A DNA stretch of 64,000 bases from DIGJ01 sp041739345 (GCA_041739345.1 JBGSNZ010000021.1:372001-436000); one strand, 5' to 3'; numbered from the stretch's first letter, positions 40,171 to 49,951 are shown. Numbers and translations are program-made. Notes: a model not told the origin generated them from the letters alone.

Positions 40171-42839
40171 TGCAATTAGTAGAATGTTATATAGAGAATT
40201 TTGGTAAATTACATGAATTCACTTATAAATTTCACGATGGCCTCAACACGATTAATGAGCTAAATGGTTGGGGAAAAACTACATTCGCTGCATTTGTAAG
40301 GGCAATGTTTTACGGGATGGAAGTAACGCGTGCTAAAGATCTTGACAAGGCAGAACGCAGAAAGTACAAGCCTTGGCAGGGTGGAAAATTTGGCGGTTAT
40401 ATTATATTTGAATTGAATGGTCAGAAATACAAAATGGAACGTTTCTTCGAAGATAAAGAAAAAGATGATACATTTGTTTTATATAATCAAAGTACAGGAC
40501 TGGTATCCAATGATTTCACTGAAAATATAGGCGAAGAAATTTTCAAATTAGACAGGGTAGCGTACTCAAGGAGTACATATATTCCTCAGAATGGAATAGC
40601 GATAGAAACAAATGATAGTATTAATGCAAAATTGAGCAATCTAATTGAAGATGACAATGATATTAATAATTATGACTCAGCAATGAAGATACTTGACAAG
40701 TGTAAAAAGGAATATATAAAGACTGGATCAAGAGGAAAATTGGATGTTATTCGAAACAAGATAACAACATATGAGAGCGCACTAGAGAGCTGTTTATCAA
40801 AAGGCGAAGCTGTTGAAGCTTGGATGAAAAAGCTGGAATCAATAATTATAAATAAAAAAGATGTAAAGGATAAACTACATAATATTAAGGGCAATATTGA
40901 AGCCGCAAGTAAGTATGAAGGACAAGTTGTCAGGTTGCAACAATACCAAGAACTTTGCAAAACGCAGGATAAACTACAAGAAGATTTTGCACCGTTGCAT
41001 TCATTTTTCAAGGAATCGATACCTACGGATGAAGAGCTTAGAAAATGCGATGAAATCAGTTCCGACCTGTTACAGTTGCAGGGTGAACTTAAGACCTATG
41101 AATTGACTGATTATGAAAAAAAGATACAAGAAACAGGGAAAGCTTATTTTACAAAAGGAATTCCAGAAGAGAAGGAAATTAACAACTATGAAGAACTGAT
41201 TACGAAATATCGTGAGAATAAGATAAAAATAGATGCAAATGAGCTTAACGAACTAGAAAAGCAGAAAAAAGCCGAGCTGGATTTATTCTTTGAAAAAGGT
41301 GAGGCAGATGAATCACAAGTTGACCGTTTCATTGATAAAATACAAGAATTAAATGAACTTAAGAGTAAGATTACAACGGAAAAAAGCAAACTTGAAATAT
41401 TAAAAAATGTTCAAGCAACGAATAATCAGACAAAAGATGAAAAGGTAAGCCATGGGAATAAGATACTTATTGCATCAATAATAATGGTAATACTTGGTGC
41501 TGCATTTCTGATACTATTTTTACCTTTAGGAGTCGGACTTCTAGTATTAGGTGGAGTACTATTTGCAGTGGCAAAATTAAGAAAAAAGAATCAGCAGCCG
41601 GGTGACTCTTCCAATACTGACAATGCCATGAACAATCAACGTGAAACCAATATAGAAATTCAGGGATTCATTGATGATTTGATAGAACAAAAGAATTTTA
41701 ATGAAGAAGAACTAAATCATTTCTTGCTGAAGTTCCCAATTGAAATTAATCCAGATAATTATTATTCTTCCTTAACTATTATTAAATCCAAAATTAGTGA
41801 ATTTAATAATTTGGTAACAAAGATTCATAATCAGGATAATGTTGCAATAAAAAATGAGCAGAATTCTATTGTTGAGAGTATTAATGTTTATTTAGAACCG
41901 TATTGCAGTAATTTATCTATATCTGTCGAACAAAAAGAGGATATTTGGAAAGAGGTTAAGAGCCGACGGATAGAATATGTTAAAATCAATGAGAAACTCT
42001 CTAAGTATAAAATAACAAGTGATAAATTAGAAGACCTGCGGAGCCAGCTGCTTACACTACTTAAAACGTATTTTGATGAATCGAATGATAATCTGGGCAA
42101 AAATGTAAATGTTCTTAAGGAACGACGAAAAGAGTATTTACGTTTATTAAAGGAAATAGAGGAATCTTCGACTAAGAAAGAACAATTTGAGAATGAAAAT
42201 GATATTACTACATTAAAAGATACAGTGGAACCAAAGCAAAATCTTAAAGAATTGCAGGATAACGAAAAAACATTATATGCAGAACTTGAAGAAATAACGA
42301 GTGAGGAAAATAGTGCGCGTGAACAAATCAGAGTCTTAAGTGACGATGCAGACAGATGCTCTGATCTTCAAGCAGAGATTGAACAACTCAATGAAGAACT
42401 TAGTTTAGGGGAAGAGCAACTTGAAATATTAAATAAGACTATGAAATGTATGGAAAATGCGAAAGAGAAATTCTCAACTCATTATATGAATGGTATAAAT
42501 CAAGGCTTTGAACAATATATAAAGATGTTGGATGATGGTACCTTAAGAGCAGCTCAAATGGATGTGCAGCTGAATGTTAATGTTTCAGCAAATGGTTCTC
42601 AAAAGAGTATTGATTATTTTAGCACTGGATATAAAGATTTGATAGGAATCTGTACTAGATTTGCATTAGTCGATGCTTTATTTGAAAATGAAATACCCTT
42701 TATTATTTTAGATGATCCATTTGTAAATCTAGATGGAGAAAAATTGAGCAGGGCACTCGATATGATTGGTGAAATATCAAAGAAATATCAGATTTTATAT
42801 TTTGTCTGCCACGAAAGCAGAGTTATGGTTAACTGTTAG
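40170..42839 (+). CDS. YhaN-like Rad50/SbcC-type ATPase with internal membrane hairpin
   Basis: 889 residues. N-terminal ATPase half: MQLVECYIENFGKLHEF, then NELNGWGKTTFAAFVRAMFYG (Walker A GWGKTT). Coiled coil spans about residues 190-420 and 510-770. C-terminal half: STGYKDLIGICTRFALVDAL (signature region) and FIILDDPFVNLDGEKL (Walker B and D-loop). At about residues 430-468, where Rad50 has its CxxC zinc hook, there are two hydrophobic stretches (ILIASIIMVILGAAFLILFL and GVGLLVLGGVLFAVA), as reported for YhaN-type proteins. It probably tethers the DNA-processing complex to the membrane. Confidence 0.83.
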   Translation: MQLVECYIENFGKLHEFTYKFHDGLNTINELNGWGKTTFAAFVRAMFYGMEVTRAKDLDKAERRKYKPWQGGKFGGYIIFELNGQKYKMERFFEDKEKDDTFVLYNQSTGLVSNDFTENIGEEIFKLDRVAYSRSTYIPQNGIAIETNDSINAKLSNLIEDDNDINNYDSAMKILDKCKKEYIKTGSRGKLDVIRNKITTYESALESCLSKGEAVEAWMKKLESIIINKKDVKDKLHNIKGNIEAASKYEGQVVRLQQYQELCKTQDKLQEDFAPLHSFFKESIPTDEELRKCDEISSDLLQLQGELKTYELTDYEKKIQETGKAYFTKGIPEEKEINNYEELITKYRENKIKIDANELNELEKQKKAELDLFFEKGEADESQVDRFIDKIQELNELKSKITTEKSKLEILKNVQATNNQTKDEKVSHGNKILIASIIMVILGAAFLILFLPLGVGLLVLGGVLFAVAKLRKKNQQPGDSSNTDNAMNNQRETNIEIQGFIDDLIEQKNFNEEELNHFLLKFPIEINPDNYYSSLTIIKSKISEFNNLVTKIHNQDNVAIKNEQNSIVESINVYLEPYCSNLSISVEQKEDIWKEVKSRRIEYVKINEKLSKYKITSDKLEDLRSQLLTLLKTYFDESNDNLGKNVNVLKERRKEYLRLLKEIEESSTKKEQFENENDITTLKDTVEPKQNLKELQDNEKTLYAELEEITSEENSAREQIRVLSDDADRCSDLQAEIEQLNEELSLGEEQLEILNKTMKCMENAKEKFSTHYMNGINQGFEQYIKMLDDGTLRAAQMDVQLNVNVSANGSQKSIDYFSTGYKDLIGICTRFALVDALFENEIPFIILDDPFVNLDGEKLSRALDMIGEISKKYQILYFVCHESRVMVNC

Positions 42840-43033
42840 GATATAACATAAGCAATGTTAGATAAATCCTGTTATTGAACCGAAAGATAAACACTAATAA
42901 AAAATAGAACCAATAAATACTATTATGATAACAAATGGCAAATTCTAGTAAATAGTGATTGAACAAATATTACTTTGGGCTATAATTATTATTGTAATAA
43001 AAATTCGTTATAGCAAAAGGAGAGGATTGTAGT

Positions 43034-45211
43034 ATGAAAGAAATGAAACGTTTCATTGCAGTGATATTGGTTGTTGTTTTATCTTTACAAATACCATACA
43101 CCGCAAAGGCAGCAGACAGTAAAACAGTAACTGGAAAAGTTACGGAGGTCCAGAAATATGGTAATCTTACTTTGGATATTAAACCAAAGGAACTATATGA
43201 TGCTGGTTATGAACTAGGGGATATTTTAAAGGTAAGCGTAGGGGATGCGAACCTAGAAATCCCATTTTGTACATCTTATAGTGATGTAGATACCGGTAGT
43301 TTGGTTATCCGCGATTCGAAAGAGGACAACTTGTTAATTGTAGCGATTAATATGGGTAACTTTTCAACCACTTATAAAGTTTCAGTTGGAGATACGGTAA
43401 GTTTTTCACTTAAGGAAAAGGAAGGATATCTTTCCGAATACTTATTAAGACAGCTGGTGCGCACGAACAACAGAAGTGATTATGCCACCGATTCTATTTA
43501 TGCAAACTTTAGAAATATTTCGACAAAAGGGATTAATTCAGGTGTTTTATACAGAAGTAGCAGCCCAATCAATAATGAGCTAGGCCGTGCTTCTTATGCA
43601 AATGAATTGACGAAAGCCGTTGGCGTAAAGACCGTATTAAACCTTGCAGACTCTGCAACCGAAATCAAAAAATATGTTGCAGCCGACGATTTTGATTCCG
43701 CATATTACAAATCATTATATGATGCAGGAAGTGTAAAGACCCTGAATATGGGCGTTGATTTGTCTAGTGAGGAGTTTGGAACAAAGTTAGCAGAAGGTCT
43801 TCGCTTCTTAAGCAAAAATAAAGCACCATACTTAGTACACTGCACCGAAGGAAAAGATAGAGCAGGTTTTGTAAGTGCTGTATTGGAAGCACTTATGGGA
43901 GCTTCTTACGATGAAATCGTTGATGACTATATGACAACTTATGAAAATTACTATAAAGTTGAAAAAAATAGTGACCAGTATAAAGCGATTGCGCAAAGTA
44001 ATATTATTACATCCATGACAACCATAGTATGTGGTGCTGCAAAAGGTACCGATATATCAAATATTGACCTTGCAGCTGCAGTACAAAAATATTTGGTTCG
44101 TATTGGAATGACAGATGCTGAAATTGCAAAACTAAAAGAAGGTCTATCTGTAGATTCGAAGTATTCTTCAAAGAATGTTACAGGAACCGTGAAAGAAATT
44201 GAAAAATATGGTCATACTTCAACCGACATTTTAATTGAAAATTTCAATAAACTAGGATTTGAAGAAGGAGATATGTTAACCGTAATCTTTGACAACGGAT
44301 TTGTTTTAGAAGCTCCTTACTTAGATGGTTATTATGTTGATAATGGATATCCATTAGTACGTGCATATCCTGGACATACCAATATTGCAGTCTGCATCAA
44401 TTATGGAAAACTATTTTCTATTGCGAATGTTAAACTTGGCGATAAAGTAACCATTATGATGTCAGAGGAAAAAGGATATCTGACGCAGTACGAGATTCGT
44501 AAACTAGAAAGAACAAATATTCGCGAAGATTATTCTTCCGATTCTGTATTTGCAAACTTTAGAACTATGAAAATGGGTAAAATTGCTAAAAATATAGTAT
44601 ATCGTAGCTCAAGTCCAGTAAATAATGAAATCGGACGAGCAGCATATGCAGATAAGCTGATAAAAGCTGCTAAAATTAAGACAATTGTAAATCTTGCAGA
44701 CTCTAAAGAAAACATTGATTCCTATATTGCGGCAGAAGGTTACAATTCTCCATACTATAAAAAACTTTATACGAATGGAAATGTACTAGCACTCAATATG
44801 GGACTTGCTTATACTAGTGATGAATTCAAGGCGAGTGTAATTAAAGGCATGACTTATATGGCTGAAAATAAAGGACCATATTTGTTCCACTGCACCGAAG
44901 GAAAAGATAGAACTGGATTTTATGCTGCACTTTTAGGTTCTTTAATGGGCGCTACAAAGAGTGAAATCGTAGCAGATTATATGAAGAGCTACGCAAATTA
45001 CTACGGTGTGAAAAAAGGAACTGAGCAGTATACGGTAATTTCCGCTGATGTAATTTCGATGTTAAAGTATATCGCAGGTACCGATAAATTAACAAAAGCA
45101 AATCTGGAAAAAGGTGCGAAATCATATCTGACTTCCGCAGGTATGACAAACAAACAGGTGAAAGCGTTAATGGAAAATCTATCGGGTACTTCAACTGCTA
45201 AAAAGAAGTAA
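43034..45211 (+). CDS. Secreted tandem tyrosine-phosphatase-like protein
   Basis: 725 residues from ATG 43034 (AAAGGAGAGG). A cleavable signal peptide ends near YTAKAADS. The rest is a duplication: each half has a beta-rich domain (VTGKVTEVQKYGNLTLDIKP; VTGTVKEIEKYGHTSTDILI) followed by a phosphatase domain. The P-loops are HCTEGKDRAGF (His269, Cys270) and HCTEGKDRTGF (His619, Cys620), both with intact Cys and Arg, and each half has FRxxxxGxxxxxxxYRSSSP. The enzyme is exported, so its target is a host, neighbour or surface phosphate ester. Monocistronic. Confidence 0.82.
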   Translation: MKEMKRFIAVILVVVLSLQIPYTAKAADSKTVTGKVTEVQKYGNLTLDIKPKELYDAGYELGDILKVSVGDANLEIPFCTSYSDVDTGSLVIRDSKEDNLLIVAINMGNFSTTYKVSVGDTVSFSLKEKEGYLSEYLLRQLVRTNNRSDYATDSIYANFRNISTKGINSGVLYRSSSPINNELGRASYANELTKAVGVKTVLNLADSATEIKKYVAADDFDSAYYKSLYDAGSVKTLNMGVDLSSEEFGTKLAEGLRFLSKNKAPYLVHCTEGKDRAGFVSAVLEALMGASYDEIVDDYMTTYENYYKVEKNSDQYKAIAQSNIITSMTTIVCGAAKGTDISNIDLAAAVQKYLVRIGMTDAEIAKLKEGLSVDSKYSSKNVTGTVKEIEKYGHTSTDILIENFNKLGFEEGDMLTVIFDNGFVLEAPYLDGYYVDNGYPLVRAYPGHTNIAVCINYGKLFSIANVKLGDKVTIMMSEEKGYLTQYEIRKLERTNIREDYSSDSVFANFRTMKMGKIAKNIVYRSSSPVNNEIGRAAYADKLIKAAKIKTIVNLADSKENIDSYIAAEGYNSPYYKKLYTNGNVLALNMGLAYTSDEFKASVIKGMTYMAENKGPYLFHCTEGKDRTGFYAALLGSLMGATKSEIVADYMKSYANYYGVKKGTEQYTVISADVISMLKYIAGTDKLTKANLEKGAKSYLTSAGMTNKQVKALMENLSGTSTAKKK

Positions 45212-45261
45212 AGACACAATAGTACAATGGAAGAAACAAATTAATTAGGATTTACAGATCG

Positions 45262-45335
45262 TTGAATCGTAACACAAAGGACCCCAAATCACTCATAAAT
45301 TGAGAGGATTCGGGGTCCTTTGTGTTACGATTCAA
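45262..45335. terminator. Long (24-bp) perfect hairpin between convergent genes
   Basis: TTGAATCGTAACACAAAGG plus ACCCC (45262-45285) pairs perfectly with 45312-45335. The interior extends the stem further with CTCA/TGAG and AATC/GATT. It lacks a T-tract, but lies between the phosphatase (plus) and chemoreceptor (minus). It is unusually long for an ordinary terminator. Confidence 0.65.
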
Positions 45336-45378
45336 ATTTATCTAAGAGGAGAGAGAAATTGGTTGTGAAAAGATTATA

Positions 45379-47391
45379 TTATACTTTAAAATGATTTATC
45401 TGTATTTGCAGATCCTGTGCAATTCCAGCTAGACTTTCTGCCGAATTGGAAATTTCTTCAACGGTTGCTGCCTGTTCTTGCATAGAGGCAGAGGCCTCTT
45501 CAGATCCAGCTGCATTTTCTTCTGCAATCGCAGATAGATTTTGTGTCAGGTCAATAATAACGTTCTTATTCTGCATCATCATGTCAGCAGAAGTATTTAG
45601 CTTATCAATAACTTCCTTTACTGAATCAATCGCACCAGCAATACCATTGAATTTTTCTTCGGTTTCTTTTACACTTTTAGCCTGAGAATTAACGATTTCC
45701 GTTACTGTAACCATGGTATCAACCGCATCTTTTGATTTATTTTTTAATTCTTCGATGACTAACTTAATATCATTTGTAAAAGTCCTGGATTGTTCCGCAA
45801 GATTTCTGATTTCATCCGCAACAACTGCAAATCCTTTGCCAGCTTCACCAGCACGGGCAGCCTCAATAGCAGCATTTAAAGCAAGTAAATTGGTTTGGTT
45901 TGCAATGTCTTGAATCATTGAACTTGCAGTCTCAATTTTTTTAGCACTTTCATTATTACTAAGAATGGTATTGTAAACTGATTTAGTCGCTTTACTACTT
46001 TCCTCGGAATCATGAATCAAAACATTCAATATTTTAAAGCCTTCTTCTTTTTCACGGTCAATTTCCAATGCTGCATTGTTCAGTTCCTTAATATATTCAC
46101 TATCTTTTTCTAGCAGAGTACCCATATTTTCAACGTTGGAAGCAGCCAGTTCGGTGTCTTTTGCCTGATCAGAAGCACCACTTGCAATTTCCTCAATTGC
46201 TTTCGCAATTTCTTCTGCAGAGGCATTCGTCTGTTCAGATGTAGCGGTAAGTTCTTCGGCAGAAGCGGCTACTTGTTGTGCAGAATCGGAAGCTTTTACA
46301 ATAAAATCACGTATGTTATTTTGCATAATTTGTATTGCGGCAACCATACTTCCGATTTCATCTTTTCTCCTGGAATATTTATTGAGTAATTTGTCTTCGG
46401 TGATGGTAAAATCAAGTTGGGACTGTTTGTCTATCGTTTTGGTAACATATGTAATTGGTTTTGCAATACTGCTACTGACGAATAGAGTGATAGCAGCACC
46501 TACCAAAACAGCAGCGATAATAAGAAAAATCAAGGTGTTTCGAATGGCTGCAACTTGAGCAAGAACCTCTTTTTCCTCTACACCAATGATTATAATCCAA
46601 GGTGTATTATTTATTGGAGCAAAGCCAACAATTCGATTAGTTCCACGAAATGGATAGTCACCGCTTCCTATTTCTCTTAATGCCATATGTTTGGTAAAAA
46701 GTGAAGAAAGCGCTTCATATTCGGTGTTAGTCTTAGCTTCTTCAACTATGTTAAATTGCTCCAATACTAAGCTATTATCTGGATGACCCGTCATCGTGCT
46801 GGAATCATTTACCATATAACCATAGCCTGTTTTTCCATAAACAACCTTTGATGCAATTTCACTAAGGGTGGAGCCAGATTTACGTCCATAAAGAACGGCT
46901 TGTTGAACATCATTTTTATAGATTGGTACAGCGACGATTAACACTGGTTCGCCGGTAACCTTGCTGATAATAATGTCAGAAACGGTTGCATCGCCTTTCG
47001 AAGCGTTCAAAAAATAGTCTCGGTCACTTACATTAAGAGATTCTGCCTTACTATCAAGAGTTTCTGCATTTCCCTCCATGTCTACAAGTACATATCCTTG
47101 ATAGCCAGCACGGGTAGCTTCTTTTTCCATAAAAGCAGCTCTCTGCGACTTGGAAATACTTTGGTCAAGAATAAGGGGATTTTCTGCAAGACCCTTCATA
47201 TAGCTCAATTCTTCTTCAATGCTTGCTGTAACATATTCAGCCTTTGCTTCTGCAATGGTTTTTAAATCCTCATGCGCATCTTTGATTAAATTGTTACTGA
47301 CAATTTTAATCGCTATAATACCAAGAGTGGTAGTAACCATAAGAATGATTAGCGTAAATATAATAATTAACCTTAATTTGATTGATTTCAT
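45379..47391 (-). CDS. Methyl-accepting chemotaxis protein
   Basis: 670 residues; ATG 47391 has AAAGGAG seven bases upstream, while ATG 47397 is too close. N-terminal helix (LIIIFTLIILMVTTTLGI), a dCache-type outside sensor of about 240 residues (ISKVTGEPVLIVAVPIYKND; KTGYGYMVND), a second helix near residue 280, HAMP, then the cytoplasmic signalling hairpin with NLLALNAAIEAARAGEAGKG and FAVVADEIRNLAEQS. It signals through CheA/CheW, which are not in this window. The TetR gene lies 49 bases upstream on the same strand. Confidence 0.9.
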   Translation of the reverse strand: MKSIKLRLIIIFTLIILMVTTTLGIIAIKIVSNNLIKDAHEDLKTIAEAKAEYVTASIEEELSYMKGLAENPLILDQSISKSQRAAFMEKEATRAGYQGYVLVDMEGNAETLDSKAESLNVSDRDYFLNASKGDATVSDIIISKVTGEPVLIVAVPIYKNDVQQAVLYGRKSGSTLSEIASKVVYGKTGYGYMVNDSSTMTGHPDNSLVLEQFNIVEEAKTNTEYEALSSLFTKHMALREIGSGDYPFRGTNRIVGFAPINNTPWIIIIGVEEKEVLAQVAAIRNTLIFLIIAAVLVGAAITLFVSSSIAKPITYVTKTIDKQSQLDFTITEDKLLNKYSRRKDEIGSMVAAIQIMQNNIRDFIVKASDSAQQVAASAEELTATSEQTNASAEEIAKAIEEIASGASDQAKDTELAASNVENMGTLLEKDSEYIKELNNAALEIDREKEEGFKILNVLIHDSEESSKATKSVYNTILSNNESAKKIETASSMIQDIANQTNLLALNAAIEAARAGEAGKGFAVVADEIRNLAEQSRTFTNDIKLVIEELKNKSKDAVDTMVTVTEIVNSQAKSVKETEEKFNGIAGAIDSVKEVIDKLNTSADMMMQNKNVIIDLTQNLSAIAEENAAGSEEASASMQEQAATVEEISNSAESLAGIAQDLQIQINHFKV

Positions 47392-47440
47392 ATGCATACT
47401 CCTTTCGAAAAAACATTTACTAGTGGTTTATTTACAAAAA

Positions 47441-48022
47441 TCATTTTTTAATTGAAAACCAATATTCATTCCATACCTCGTCAAAAAATGATTGTAAATC
47501 TAATTCGGTGTTCTGGTAGACAATCATCATATCCATAGCACCTTTTATTAATACAAAGAAAAGGGAAACCATTCCTTTTGGATTCATACAATTAATTTTT
47601 CCTGCATTCTTCCCTTCTATAAATATTTTATGTAGTTTTTCATGTAATAATTTTTCTTTCTCTCGAATCAAATCTCCACACGATTTTTTTAGCTCTGGAT
47701 ACTGTATCAGAGATATGTTTCTCCAAAAGCGAAGTCGGTTCCATTGCTTAAAGTAAGTAATAACTAAATAAAATATAATTTTTAAGTTCTCTTCGTAGGC
47801 ATTATCTTTCATGTTCTCCATTTCATCAAAGATAAAATCATAGAAGTAGTTGATTTCTCGTTCAACTACCAGAAGAATAATTGCATCCTTTCCGGTATAA
47901 TGACTATAGATCGAGGGGACTTTTATACCAACGTCTTTTGCAATGTCAGACATGGATAAATTGTAGCCTTTATTTGCAAATAAAAGATCAACTGCGTTTA
48001 AAATTTCTTCTTTCTTATCCAT
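47441..48022 (-). CDS. TetR-family transcriptional regulator
   Basis: 193 residues, ATG 48022 after AAGGAGG. The N-terminal helix-turn-helix is typical: KKEEILNAVDLLFANKGYN, then MSDIAKDVGIKVPSIYSHYTGKDAIILLV. The remaining helical domain binds an unknown ligand. It is followed by the chemoreceptor gene, a pairing that suggests it controls receptor synthesis in response to the same or a related compound. Confidence 0.85.
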   Translation of the reverse strand: MDKKEEILNAVDLLFANKGYNLSMSDIAKDVGIKVPSIYSHYTGKDAIILLVVEREINYFYDFIFDEMENMKDNAYEENLKIIFYLVITYFKQWNRLRFWRNISLIQYPELKKSCGDLIREKEKLLHEKLHKIFIEGKNAGKINCMNPKGMVSLFFVLIKGAMDMMIVYQNTELDLQSFFDEVWNEYWFSIKK

Positions 48023-48062
48023 TAAACCTCCTTGCCTAGCGAGTGTTAGTTAGCTTGATACT

Positions 48063-48090
48063 ATTATAGCATAATTTGTATAATTTGCAA
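48063..48090 (-). promoter_or_regulatory. Promoter of the TetR-chemoreceptor unit
   Basis: On the minus strand TTGCAA (48090-48085), 16 bases, TATAAT (48068-48063). The rest of the 368-base gap (48023-48390) up to the GGDEF gene is AT-rich, with no gene or strong repeat seen. Confidence 0.6.
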
Positions 48091-48390
48091 TATATTTCTA
48101 ACAAAAAAAACAAATTAATACAAAAAACAAGATATTACGACGTTTATATCTTAAATTGTTGTAAAACAGCAGATATCCATGATATAATAAATTAAATTAT
48201 AAAACAAACCAAACAATAGGTAAAAAATGGAATATAAATTTTGAAAATTATATAAAAATAAAAAAATATTTTAGCAGATGCGATACACGAAATGAGATAT
48301 GTAATCAATCAATATTTGAGCAACCGCTTATTAAAATACCGATGAATTATTATAAGCAATTAAAGATCTGATACGAAGGAGGGCGATGAT

Positions 48391-49320
48391 ATGCTAAAAG
48401 TAGTAAGTTATTTAAAACAAAAATTGAATAATAAAATCTTCATTACAATATTGGGATGCTTACTATATTTTTATTTGATTTTTACCTTAAGAGAGCATCT
48501 ACCATCAGTAGCTTATAGAAAAATATTTTTTATAATTATTAATGACGCAGATATAAAAGCTATTATTACACAACTACAAATATTACTGTCCGTTGCAATC
48601 GTACTATATGACGATAAAAGAGGATATTATATATCTGTCGGATTAAATTTAATCAGTTTATGGGGGGCAATTATTTTTGTATTCTATAGTAAAGGTCCAA
48701 CATCAGTACCAGCAATCTTCACTTACGTAGCAGCAATTATCATAGTATCCTTAATTTATTCTTATAAAACAAGTGTGAAAAAGCATCTAGCTCAATTGAA
48801 AAAAAAGGAAAATGAGCTAAAGAATCTAGCGTATTTTGATGGATTGACGGCGGTATTAAACCGAAAAACATTTATTGATGAATTAGATATGCATATTGAA
48901 TTCTTTAAAAAATCCGATAAAAAATTATTTGTTATCTTCATGGATATTGATGATTTTAAAAATATTAACGATACTTTAGGGCATTTTGCAGGGGATACTG
49001 TATTGATTGAAATTACAAAACGGTTGAAGCAAGTAGTACATGAGGAAGACATTATTGGAAGACTTGGTGGGGATGAGCTGGGTATTATTATTAAACATCC
49101 AATTGATGAGGAGAACGTAAAAGACTATGTTCAAAAGATAAGTGATGCAGTAATGAAGCCGTATAGTAAAGATGGTATGGATATTTGGCCTACTGCAAGT
49201 ATCGGAGTAGCAGAATATCCAAAAAATGGAGATTACTCAGCAGAACTTCTTAAAAATGCTGATATTGCTATGTATCATTCAAAACGGGAAGGTAAAAATC
49301 AAATTTCTTACTTTGAATAA
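48391..49320 (+). CDS. Membrane GGDEF-domain (diguanylate cyclase-like) protein
   Basis: 309 residues, ATG 48391 with SD GGAGGGCGA. Four membrane helices occupy residues ~18-125. The GGDEF domain follows: LAYFDGLTAVLNRKTF, VIFMDIDDFKNINDTLGHFAGD and the active-site loop GRLGGDELG. The signature reads GGDEL (residues 226-230) rather than GGDEF, and an RxxD inhibitory site is not evident. The catalytic acidic residues and metal aspartate (MDIDDFK) are kept, so c-di-GMP synthesis is plausible but not certain. Confidence 0.83.
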   Translation: MLKVVSYLKQKLNNKIFITILGCLLYFYLIFTLREHLPSVAYRKIFFIIINDADIKAIITQLQILLSVAIVLYDDKRGYYISVGLNLISLWGAIIFVFYSKGPTSVPAIFTYVAAIIIVSLIYSYKTSVKKHLAQLKKKENELKNLAYFDGLTAVLNRKTFIDELDMHIEFFKKSDKKLFVIFMDIDDFKNINDTLGHFAGDTVLIEITKRLKQVVHEEDIIGRLGGDELGIIIKHPIDEENVKDYVQKISDAVMKPYSKDGMDIWPTASIGVAEYPKNGDYSAELLKNADIAMYHSKREGKNQISYFE

Positions 49321-49385
49321 AGTTTATTTACCTATCATTTCAATGTAAAATATAGTAAAAAGATACTTAAGAAAGGTATAAAAGA

Positions 49386-49754
49386 ATGGAACTAACAAGA
49401 CAGAATGAAGTTATTACAATCGATGATTATATTCTTCAATTTCCTGAAGATATTCAATCAATACTCACACAAATAAGACAAGTAATTAAGGAGGCGGCCC
49501 CAGAGGCAGAAGAGAAGATTAGCTATCAGATGCCTACATTTTATCTTTATGGCAATTTGGTTCATTTTGCCGCTTATAAAAATCACATTGGATTTTATCC
49601 AGCTCCATCCGGCATTGAAGCATTCAAAGAAGAATTAGCAATCTACAAAGGTGGAAAAGGCTCCATTCAGTTTCCGATTGCTAAGCCTATGCCATTTGTT
49701 CTAATAAGGAAAATTGTTGCATTTAGAGTTGAGGAAAATAAAAGAAAGTCTTAG
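49386..49754 (+). CDS. DUF1801 (YdhG-like) protein
   Basis: 122 residues, ATG 49386 after AAGAAAGG. Pattern: IDDYILQFPEDIQSILTQIRQVIKEAAPEAEEKISYQMPTF split as two helices and a strand, then GFYPAPSGIEAF and the ending GKGSIQFPIAKPMPFVLI. The fold resembles YdhG/frataxin-like proteins (one Bacillus member has been proposed as an iron chaperone), but most are uncharacterised. Standalone gene ending in a shared terminator. Confidence 0.78.
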   Translation: MELTRQNEVITIDDYILQFPEDIQSILTQIRQVIKEAAPEAEEKISYQMPTFYLYGNLVHFAAYKNHIGFYPAPSGIEAFKEELAIYKGGKGSIQFPIAKPMPFVLIRKIVAFRVEENKRKS

Positions 49755-49788
49755 AAAAATCCTGCTGTTATTCAAGCGGGATTTTTCT
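49753..49788. terminator. Bidirectional terminator
   Basis: AGAAAAATCCTGC (49753-49765) pairs with GCGGGATTTTTCT (49776-49788) with one T-G pair; T and A runs sit inside the stem. It lies between the convergent DUF1801 gene and the small gene at 49796-49951. Confidence 0.75.
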
Positions 49789-49795
49789 AAATTCA

Positions 49796-49951
49796 TTATA
49801 CCATTGGTTTTGCTTTTTCATGACCAGCTTTTGCTTTTCCTTGTATTTCAGGAACAGGTTCTACTTCATTTTTGGAAAAATGTGTTTTTTTGTTGCTTTC
49901 CGTACCATGCGGTTCTTTTGGATCAGGTCTTCTCATACCAGCTTTTGCCAT
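49796..49951 (-). CDS. Conserved small basic protein (51 aa)
   Basis: ATG 49951, preceded on the minus strand by AAAGGAG with nine bases of spacing, to TAA at 49798-49796. The product starts MAKAGMRRPDPKEPHGTES and ends KAKPMV. It is hydrophilic, rich in Lys, Pro and Gly, with no hydrophobic segment. I recall similar short proteins with the MAKAGMRRP/EPHGTES pattern in Lachnospiraceae and other clostridia, of unknown function; that recollection needs a search. Confidence 0.65.
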   Translation of the reverse strand: MAKAGMRRPDPKEPHGTESNKKTHFSKNEVEPVPEIQGKAKAGHEKAKPMV

